Source: Afipia birgiae 34632
GTDB taxonomy: Bacteria > Pseudomonadota > Alphaproteobacteria > Rhizobiales > Xanthobacteraceae
Length of the DNA stretch: 32,314 nucleotides
NCBI RefSeq assembly: GCF_000308295.2
Contig: NZ_HG326652.1
Location: 1 to 32,314, forward strand
Reading direction: 5' to 3'
Below the pieces are notes generated by a model. It saw nothing but the letters and a program-made list of their open reading frames with translations. It made no database searches and was not told the origin of the DNA. The translations under genes and the position numbers were made by a program. Of the stretch, positions 17,105 to 23,857 are shown in pieces (position 1 is the stretch's first letter; every line of letters starts with the position of its first letter).

Positions 17105-18634
17105 TCATGGTTCGACCTTGACGATATCGCCGGACCGGGCAGCATATTCGAGAGCATAAGCGAGTTCGCCGCGCGTCTCGGCATGGACATGAAGCATTGG
17201 CTGGCCCTTATCAATTTCGTGGCCCAGCCGCACGTTCATGCGAACACCGGCAGCCTTAGCCTCGGGCGCTCCGGCGAGTTTGGCAAGGCGGGCGAGCTTT
17301 CGGTTGTCGATATGGACGATACGTCCTGCGTGTGGCGCTACAAGCGGGTGGACGTTGGACGCGTTCGGGGGCGTACGCATTCCGCCCTGCGCCTCGCAGA
17401 TGGCCTTGAACTTCGTCCAGGCTAGACCCTCGGCAAGCGTTTTAAGCGCCAGCCGAGTCCCTTCACCCTTTTCAGCTTTTCTGCCGATTTCGAGTGCTGC
17501 GCCCGCAAGCGCTGCGGCGCGCCTCCTAAGGTCGTCCGGTGCACCGTTGGCATTTTGAAGAACAGCCAGGACGTCGAGAGCCTCAAGGGCCGGCCCGATG
17601 CCCCAGCCGACCGGCTGCGACCCATCGGTCTGGAGACATGTCACGGTCAGGCCAAAGCGTGCTGCGACCGCCCCCATGCGCTCGGCGAGGTGACCAGCGA
17701 CCTCCTCGCTGCGAACCTTGGCGGTCGGGCCGACAGGGATATCGATCACCACATGGGTCGAGCCAGCGGAAATCTTCTTCGACAGCACGGACGCAATGAG
17801 CTGGCCTTCCGTATCGACGTCGAGCTCACGCTCGACGCGCAGGAAGATGTCGTCGGCGGGACTGAGATGCACTGCGCCACCCCAGGCGATGCAGCCACCC
17901 TCTGCCTCCACGACACGCCTGAGCGTCGCAATGTCGAGGTCGACTGGAGCGAGCGTCTCCATCGTGTCGGCCGTACCTGCTGGCGAGGTTATCGCGCGCG
18001 AGGAGGTCTTGGGCATGATAAGGCCATGCGCCGCAACGATGGCGACAATAATCGGCGTGGTGCGATTGCCCGGCAGGCCGCCGATGCAGTGCTTATCGAC
18101 GACGATCGGGGCATCCCAGGTCATGCGATCACCGACCTCAACCATCGCGCCAGTGAGGTCGGCGGTCTCCTCCTCGTCCAGAGGTAGCGCGGCGCTCGCC
18201 GTCAGGAAAGCGGCAAGATGCACGTCGGTGTATCGGCCGGCGACGACGTCATTGATGATCGCCGCAAAGGCGGATGCGTCGAGGCGGTTGCCGTAGATAC
18301 GTCGGCGGACGCTTGCCAACGATTCGATTGTGGGGGCGTGTGTGACTTTGACAGCCTCGCCGTTAGCAACGCCGAGGATTGTCCAAGCGGTCTCCGAAAG
18401 CGCAATCTCGTCGAGCGCGATTAATTCGTCGCCCTCAACCTGGAAGAGGGTTGCCTGCACTTGCCGGCTGCCGGCCGAAACGAGGATCTGCGCGCGCGCG
18501 GCAAGACCCTCCGATCGGCAGACATGGCAGTCTGTGCGCATGATGACAACCGCCTGATGCTGGGTGTGGAGGCCAAGACGCTTGGCGCGGAGCGTCGGCT
18601 GTGCGACCGCGTCGTTCGGTTCGAGGGCGGTCAT
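17105..18634 (-). CDS. AMP-phosphorylase-like / thymidine phosphorylase family enzyme
   Basis: The 509-residue enzyme belongs to the long, archaeal-type branch of the thymidine phosphorylase family. It has an extra N-terminal domain of about 80 residues and a total length near archaeal AMP phosphorylase (about 503). Diagnostic motifs are DKHCIGGLPGNRTT (180-193) and KTSSRAITSPAGTADTME (209-226), which bind phosphate and the nucleotide. Archaeal relatives convert NMP plus phosphate to base plus ribose 1,5-bisphosphate; deoxynucleoside phosphorolysis is the alternative. The usual KHS of the phosphate site is KHC here. The start at 18634 was chosen because its ATG overlaps the stop of the preceding metallo-hydrolase gene (ATGA). 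It is the last gene of the minus-strand run. Family assignment is firm, substrate is inferred. Confidence 0.85.
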   Translation of the reverse strand: MTALEPNDAVAQPTLRAKRLGLHTQHQAVVIMRTDCHVCRSEGLAARAQILVSAGSRQVQATLFQVEGDELIALDEIALSETAWTILGVANGEAVKVTHAPTIESLASVRRRIYGNRLDASAFAAIINDVVAGRYTDVHLAAFLTASAALPLDEEETADLTGAMVEVGDRMTWDAPIVVDKHCIGGLPGNRTTPIIVAIVAAHGLIMPKTSSRAITSPAGTADTMETLAPVDLDIATLRRVVEAEGGCIAWGGAVHLSPADDIFLRVERELDVDTEGQLIASVLSKKISAGSTHVVIDIPVGPTAKVRSEEVAGHLAERMGAVAARFGLTVTCLQTDGSQPVGWGIGPALEALDVLAVLQNANGAPDDLRRRAAALAGAALEIGRKAEKGEGTRLALKTLAEGLAWTKFKAICEAQGGMRTPPNASNVHPLVAPHAGRIVHIDNRKLARLAKLAGAPEAKAAGVRMNVRLGHEIDKGQPMLHVHAETRGELAYALEYAARSGDIVKVEP

Positions 18635-19989
18635 AGATCGAACGCCTGATCCTGACGGGGAACGGTCGCGTTCCACCCGAGATCCTTGTCGATGCGAACG
18701 CGCAGCGCCTCAGCCGCTTCGAGCTCTCCATGCACGATGAAGACACGCGAGGGTCTGTGACGGAAGCCCGAGAGCCAGCGCATCAGTTCGTTGGCGTCGG
18801 CATGAGCCGAGAGCATCGCCAGATCGTCGACCTCCGCCCGAACCGGAATCCATTCGCCGTGGATACTGATCTCCCTAGCACCCTGTAACATCGCTCGCCC
18901 TCGCGTCCCGGCGGCTTGGAAACCGGAGAACAGGACCGTGTTTTTGTGATCAGGCGCGAATGCCTTCAGATGATGGAGCACGCGGCCGCCGGTCGCCATG
19001 CCGCTCGCCGAGATCACCACCTTGGGATAGCGGCTGGCGGTGATCGCCTTGGAACTCTCGACGTCTCTCGTGTAAGTCGCGATTCCGCAGATCGCGCCGC
19101 AGACTTCCGGCGTGAGGCGGTGATCAGCACGGTGCGCATGAAGCAAGTCGGTCGCGTCGATCGCCATGGGGCTGTCAAGATAGATCGGAATGTTCAACAG
19201 TCTGCCGGCGGTCCTCAGTTTCCACAGATGATAGAGCAGCGACTGTGCGCGGCCGACGGCGAAAGCGGGGATCACGACGGTGCCGCCGCGTTGGACTGTG
19301 CGCTTGATCACCGCCCCGAGAACCTCGGTGGTGTCGCTCTGTTCGTGAATGCGATTGCCGTAGGTGGATTCGATGACAATGAAGTCGGCTTCCGAAACTG
19401 GCTCGGGATCGGGCATCACCGGATCGTCGTAACGTCCGAGATCGCCGGAGAAGGCAACGCGGCGGCCGGCCCATTCGATATCGGCGGTTGCGGCGCCCAG
19501 GATGTGCCCGGCACGACGGAATGTCAGCGTCGCGCCGCCCGGAAGCGGAACGGTCTCACCGAAGGGGACGGGCGAAAAGAACTCAAGCGCACGTTCCGCG
19601 TCGCGAATGCCGTAGAGTGGCAAGGCCGGCTTGTGCTTCGAGAATCCCTTGCGGTTGGCGTATTCGGCATCCTTCTCCTGAAGATAACCGCTGTCTTTAA
19701 GGATCAGCTCGGCCACATCGCGGGTGGCGTCGGTTGCGAAGATGCGGCCTCGAAAGCCGGCGCGCACAAGCTTGGGCAGATAGCCAGAATGGTCGAGATG
19801 GGCGTGGGTCAAGACAACAGCATCAATGCTGGAAGGCTCGACCGGCAATGGCGCCCAGTTCAGCTCGCGCAAATTCTTCAGGCCCTGGAATAGGCCGCAG
19901 TCGATCAGAATGCGCTTTCCGCCGTGAGAGAGAAGATGTTTCGAGCCGGTGACGGTTCCTGCACCGCCGAGTGAGGTAAGTGTAAGCAT
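18631..19989 (-). CDS. Beta-CASP metallo-beta-lactamase RNase-like protein
   Basis: The 452-residue protein has the full metallo-beta-lactamase signature THAHLDHSGYLPKL (H62, H64, D66, H67), a later RAGHILGAA, and SGDLGR. It also has the beta-CASP pattern: ESTYGNR, the VVISASGMATGGRVLHH segment, and near the end LSAHADANEL and IVHGE. This is the CPSF73/YSH1-like family of zinc-dependent RNA endo/exonucleases, like the stand-alone Thermus proteins of similar size without KH domains. It probably cuts or degrades RNA in the cytosol. It begins nine bases after the phosphoketolase-like gene and overlaps the phosphorylase gene, so the three are co-translated. RNA is the likely substrate class; the specific target is unknown. 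Confidence 0.85.
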   Translation of the reverse strand: MLTLTSLGGAGTVTGSKHLLSHGGKRILIDCGLFQGLKNLRELNWAPLPVEPSSIDAVVLTHAHLDHSGYLPKLVRAGFRGRIFATDATRDVAELILKDSGYLQEKDAEYANRKGFSKHKPALPLYGIRDAERALEFFSPVPFGETVPLPGGATLTFRRAGHILGAATADIEWAGRRVAFSGDLGRYDDPVMPDPEPVSEADFIVIESTYGNRIHEQSDTTEVLGAVIKRTVQRGGTVVIPAFAVGRAQSLLYHLWKLRTAGRLLNIPIYLDSPMAIDATDLLHAHRADHRLTPEVCGAICGIATYTRDVESSKAITASRYPKVVISASGMATGGRVLHHLKAFAPDHKNTVLFSGFQAAGTRGRAMLQGAREISIHGEWIPVRAEVDDLAMLSAHADANELMRWLSGFRHRPSRVFIVHGELEAAEALRVRIDKDLGWNATVPRQDQAFDL

Positions 19990-19997
19990 GATGGCCT

Positions 19998-22367
19998 TCA
20001 GATCGAGGGTTGGAAAAGATCAGCCGGGTCGCCCCGTCCGTCGATGGCGTCGCGTTCGGTGGGTGTGAGAAATTCGTCGCGCGGCCGCCCGGCAAGCGGG
20101 GCCGCTGCATCAATCAGGTGAGCCCAAGAGCAGCGATTGGCGAACAGCATGCCTGCGACGTCGAGCGTGCCACCGCGGCTAATGTAGCCGCGTGCGATCG
20201 TCCGTGTCGGGCCGCCGTCCAGCCGGCGCAACAGGCCGAGCATCGGCTCGGGCCGCGTATGGGTGACGATCACGCGGGGAAGCTGCGGGGGAAACAACGC
20301 GGCAAGATCATTGTCGCTCGCAGTGAAGGCGGCCTCAATCGAATCGCGCGGCGCACGGAAGCGACCCGGCTCCGCCATTGCCGTCACAAGGGCTTTGAGG
20401 CCGCGAGCCGTGAGGCGTCGCGACGCCTTGAGCGCCTCCTCAAGCTGATAGGCTCCAATCGCCACCAGTTGCAGGTCGGCTTCGCCGGGATTGCCGTCGA
20501 TATGTGCCGCGCCCAAGGTCACGAACCGGCCTGCCGTCGCGCCATCGAGCCGGTGCGGCATGTCGCGCTTCGACACGATGAGGCAGGCTACCTGGCCACG
20601 CCCTTCGTAGACCGAACGGAGCGCCGCCATGGCACTGTTGGCATCGACAGGAAACATAACACGGGCGGTGTCCGACATTTCGCCGAGCAATGCCTCACCG
20701 ATCGTCGGATCCTGATGCGACTGCTCGTTCTTGGAGTTCTCCCAAGTATGGGAGGTTACGACGAGGGGAACCGAAATCCAGCCGGGTTCCTGGCCGACCT
20801 CGTGCCGCCGCCGGGCGAAGACGATCTCTTGGCGCAGACCTCCGAGCATCTTCATGGCGAAGGCTTCGTAGCTGACAATCAGGTTGATCCCGCCCTTGTT
20901 GGCGAGCGCCGCACCCGCCACGGCTTCCTCGTTCAGCGCGGTGATGACGGCCCCGTTCACCGCCTCCGCTACGCCGGGTTCCAACGTGTTGACGCGATGC
21001 CGCAGTCGATCGAGGGTCGCGCCCATGTGGTTGGAGCGCAACTCGTCGGGGTTGCCGACCCGTGGCCGCAAGCCCGGATTGGCGTCGACGACACGCACGA
21101 ACCAGCGATCGAGCGCGTGCATGGCGCAATCGGGCGGCTCGCCCGCGCGAGTCCATTCGGGGTCGGGAAGCCGAGGTGGTGGCGGCCGGCGGATCGCCAG
21201 TGGATGCCTGCTTTCGGGTGATCGATTTTGCTGGTCGTGGATGGCAAGTGCGTTCACCGCGCGGCCGATCTCTTCGGGTGACACAAAGAGCGTGGCACAA
21301 GCCTCGTTGAACGCGCGTCGCGCCCCTTCGTTTCGGGACGGATTTCCATCGATCGGGAGGTTATGCGCGGCATTGGTGCCGGCGCCCGGAAAGCCGAACC
21401 CTTTGACCGTCTCGGCGATCACATAGGGAATGGGCGCGGGATAGCTGTGGTCGGCATCGGCGGCGAAGCGTTCAAGACGCTCCTCGGCGGTAAGGATCGC
21501 CCAGACGAAGGCGGCCGGGTCGCGGCCGTCCACGGTGAAGGGATCGAAGCCATTGTGGCGAAGATGGGCTGCGAGCCAGTCGGAACCGCCCTGCTGGGCG
21601 ATCTGCGCGCGCTCCTCAATGCGGCGTCCGTTGAGGATCATGACGGGGATCGCAAGGCCGGAATCCTCGGCTCGCCACCAGCGGGGCGTCCAGTCGGAGC
21701 CACGCTGCTCCTCGAATGCACCGTCGCTCAGGAAGGCGACGAGCGTTTCTCCCGGAAGCGGCATATGCAGATATTGAACTTCTGCGAAGCCAAGATAGCC
21801 TCCCTCGGAGATCGCGCCGGCAGTGTTGGGACCCGTATGGCTCCCGAGCGGGACCGCGGCGCTGCCCTCCGCATCGATCGCATAGGAATAGAAGTCGGCG
21901 GCGAGCCGTGAGAGCCCTTCCTCAGTGCGGTTGTAGCGGCCCTTTTGAGCCGGCGAGACGTCACCGGTTAGCGCGTTGATGGCCTCGATCGCTGCGACGC
22001 AATGACCTTGGCCCATCAGCCAGGAGCGAGTCGTTGCGGTGATCGTGTTGGCGGCGAGATAGCCGACGAAGGCCGGAACAATATTGAGTGAACCACCGGT
22101 ATGGCCTTCGGGCGTTGATTTGAAGGCGTCGGCCGGCAATGGGGCGCCGGATAGATCGACCCGGCGGGCATAGGTCATATGGACGACGGTCCACATCGCC
22201 GCACAGGCCAGGCGATCAGCGGCGGCGAGTAGGCTGTAGAGCCTGTCGGCATCAAGCGGCGTGGATGCTGCTAAGCCGGCAATCCGATCGGCTGTTTCAG
22301 CGCTGTGTTGAATCGGTCCGTAACCCTTCCGCCATTGCTCGAATGCCGCCGATTTCAATCCGCTCAT
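19998..22367 (-). CDS. Divergent phosphoketolase-like ThDP enzyme
   Basis: The 789-residue protein is a full-length relative of D-xylulose-5-phosphate/fructose-6-phosphate phosphoketolases, which make acetyl phosphate from sugar phosphates using thiamine diphosphate. Corresponding blocks are GHTGGSLNIVPAF (family GHWGTTPG), GQGHCVAA (family GPGHGGPA), GAISEGGYLGFAE, LSDGAFEEQ (family GDGEAETG) and the C-terminal NEQSHQDPTIGEALLGEMSD. Several catalytic positions differ from true phosphoketolases, so the reaction may differ. As I recall, databases label some relatives xylulose 5-phosphate 3-epimerase. AGGAAG lies just before the ATG at 22367. The location between a PRPP-synthetase-like and a beta-CASP gene suggests use of pentose phosphate from nucleotides. 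Superfamily is firm, reaction is not. Confidence 0.8.
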   Translation of the reverse strand: MSGLKSAAFEQWRKGYGPIQHSAETADRIAGLAASTPLDADRLYSLLAAADRLACAAMWTVVHMTYARRVDLSGAPLPADAFKSTPEGHTGGSLNIVPAFVGYLAANTITATTRSWLMGQGHCVAAIEAINALTGDVSPAQKGRYNRTEEGLSRLAADFYSYAIDAEGSAAVPLGSHTGPNTAGAISEGGYLGFAEVQYLHMPLPGETLVAFLSDGAFEEQRGSDWTPRWWRAEDSGLAIPVMILNGRRIEERAQIAQQGGSDWLAAHLRHNGFDPFTVDGRDPAAFVWAILTAEERLERFAADADHSYPAPIPYVIAETVKGFGFPGAGTNAAHNLPIDGNPSRNEGARRAFNEACATLFVSPEEIGRAVNALAIHDQQNRSPESRHPLAIRRPPPPRLPDPEWTRAGEPPDCAMHALDRWFVRVVDANPGLRPRVGNPDELRSNHMGATLDRLRHRVNTLEPGVAEAVNGAVITALNEEAVAGAALANKGGINLIVSYEAFAMKMLGGLRQEIVFARRRHEVGQEPGWISVPLVVTSHTWENSKNEQSHQDPTIGEALLGEMSDTARVMFPVDANSAMAALRSVYEGRGQVACLIVSKRDMPHRLDGATAGRFVTLGAAHIDGNPGEADLQLVAIGAYQLEEALKASRRLTARGLKALVTAMAEPGRFRAPRDSIEAAFTASDNDLAALFPPQLPRVIVTHTRPEPMLGLLRRLDGGPTRTIARGYISRGGTLDVAGMLFANRCSWAHLIDAAAPLAGRPRDEFLTPTERDAIDGRGDPADLFQPSI

Positions 22368-22497
22368 GCTTCCTGCCCACGCTTATGTGATTGTGTTCCG
22401 TGTCCGGGCATTCCGCCTAGGCGACGTCGCAGGTGACACCACTTGGCCGGGGCGAATGATTGCTGGCAGGATTGCGCCGTGGCTCGTATCAGGTCGT

Positions 22498-22803
22498 CTA
22501 GAAGAGGACCCTGAAAACGAGCACGGCTGCCAGCCCAGCCAGGACAAGCCAACACGACCAGTGGAGCGCCTTCATCCAGACGACTTCCGGTCGCCCAAGA
22601 TCGCGTTCGGTCGCGTGTTTGTCGTACATGCCCCAGCCATGCATCAGGGCTCCTGCGACCAGCACGAATAGAGCTAAATCGGCGATGTAGGGCGCCGCCA
22701 TCGCCCCCAGCCCAAGGCCGAGAAGGCCGGCGCCGAAGGATGACGCCAGTTCTGCCCGCTTCAAACGAGAATTGGATGCCGCAACGGGGTCGCCTTGCTT
22801 CAC
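22498..22803 (-). CDS. Small membrane protein in the nucleotide-metabolism operon
   Basis: The 101-residue protein starts at a GTG at 22803, with GGAG about ten bases upstream, and begins 27 bases after the PRPP-synthetase-like gene. It has three hydrophobic stretches: FGAGLLGLGLGAMAAPYIA, LALFVLVAGALMHGWGMY and CWLVLAGLAAVLVFRVLF at its C-terminus. I do not recognise a named domain. Its position inside the run suggests a conserved accessory role, perhaps membrane anchoring or metal handling. The 130 bases between it and the next gene hold no other gene. Confidence 0.6.
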   Translation of the reverse strand: MKQGDPVAASNSRLKRAELASSFGAGLLGLGLGAMAAPYIADLALFVLVAGALMHGWGMYDKHATERDLGRPEVVWMKALHWSCWLVLAGLAAVLVFRVLF

Positions 22804-22830
22804 TTGCCGTTCTCCGGAGGGGCTTCGGCA

Positions 22831-23826
22831 TCATCGTCCGGCCGTCCATGGCGGAGGATCGCTGGCCGGGAAGGAGTCCATGCCTGCTCGCTCAACCTCA
22901 TCCAGCGGTTCCGGTGGCCGACGGTGACGGATCAAGTCCTCCTCGGCTTTATCCGCGAATGCGATGGCTGACGCAATCAGCGGCGCGAGGGGAATGGCAT
23001 TGCTCGGATGCGGAACACTGTCGCTGGAGACGATCCTCTGCGCGACGGCCTGAAGACGCTCGTAGGCGTCGTCCGCGAGGACGCCGTGGACTACTGCGCA
23101 GATCGGCCGTGGCAGCCCCTGAAGTGGCAATTGCCGGGCCGCCTCGATCATCGTGCGGCCGGAGGAAGCGATGTCGTCAACGAGAACCGGTTGCCGCCCA
23201 CGCCATTCCGAAAGATCGGGGAGTTCGATGTCGACGCTGCGGTCGCCGTGCCTGATCTTGCGCAGAACGACATGGGGTGCGCCGATACGTGCTGCAATGG
23301 CCGAGACCCACTGGTTGCTTTCCTCATCCGGCCCGATGACGAAAGGTTTTTCCACTTCCGCCGCGATCCAGTTGGCGAGAAGCGGCGCGGCATGAAGCGT
23401 CTCGGTTGGGATCGTGTAGAGCGCGGAAAGAGTGGGATAGCGATGAAGGTGCGGGTCGATCGTCACCAGTCGGTCGAAGGTCGAAGAAACGAGGCGGGCG
23501 AAGGTCTTTGACGTCACCGCTTCGCCGGTCAGAAAGCGACGATCTTGCCGCATATAGGCGAGATAAGGTGCAATGAGCGTGACCTCGCGCGCGCCGAGCG
23601 ACCGGGCCGCATCGGCTGCGAAAACGAGACGCAGGAACCCGTCGTCCGGTCGCGCCAGTGTACAGACGAGATCGACGCGTCGGTCCGCGACATCGGATAG
23701 AATCCGCACATAGGTTTCGCCGTCAGGAAAACGGCGCGTCTCGATCTCACCAAGCTCCCATCCTCCGGTTTTTGCCAGATGGCGGGCGAAGGTCTCGTTT
23801 CCGGGTAGGGGCAGAATCATGCGCAT
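22831..23826 (-). CDS. PRPP-synthetase-like protein with C-terminal SFPASDPPPW tail
   Basis: The 331-residue protein is a ribose-phosphate pyrophosphokinase homologue, made of two phosphoribosyltransferase-type halves. Visible motifs are RRFPDGETYVRI, APYLAYMRQDRRF, the catalytic DPHLHR (124-129) and a PRPP loop VDDIASSGRT (216-225), where classical enzymes have VDDxxxTGGT. The changed loop suggests altered substrate or kinetics. The enzyme family makes PRPP from ribose 5-phosphate and ATP; ribose 1,5-bisphosphate is another possible substrate in this setting. Residues 304-331 form an added tail with SFPASDPPPW, a motif I recall from short proteobacterial proteins of unknown role. It starts 31 bases after the copper ATPase and belongs to its transcript. 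Confidence 0.8.
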   Translation of the reverse strand: MRMILPLPGNETFARHLAKTGGWELGEIETRRFPDGETYVRILSDVADRRVDLVCTLARPDDGFLRLVFAADAARSLGAREVTLIAPYLAYMRQDRRFLTGEAVTSKTFARLVSSTFDRLVTIDPHLHRYPTLSALYTIPTETLHAAPLLANWIAAEVEKPFVIGPDEESNQWVSAIAARIGAPHVVLRKIRHGDRSVDIELPDLSEWRGRQPVLVDDIASSGRTMIEAARQLPLQGLPRPICAVVHGVLADDAYERLQAVAQRIVSSDSVPHPSNAIPLAPLIASAIAFADKAEEDLIRHRRPPEPLDEVERAGMDSFPASDPPPWTAGR

Positions 23827-23857
23827 GAACGTTTGCTCGTTTGATCCGGCGACGCCT

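Noticed and set aside
18916..19893. A 325-codon plus-strand open frame
   Set aside because: It is antisense to the beta-CASP gene with its complete metal-binding motifs.
20010..21221. A 403-codon plus-strand open frame
   Set aside because: It is antisense to the phosphoketolase-like gene, whose conserved blocks are unmistakable; the frame has no recognisable domain.
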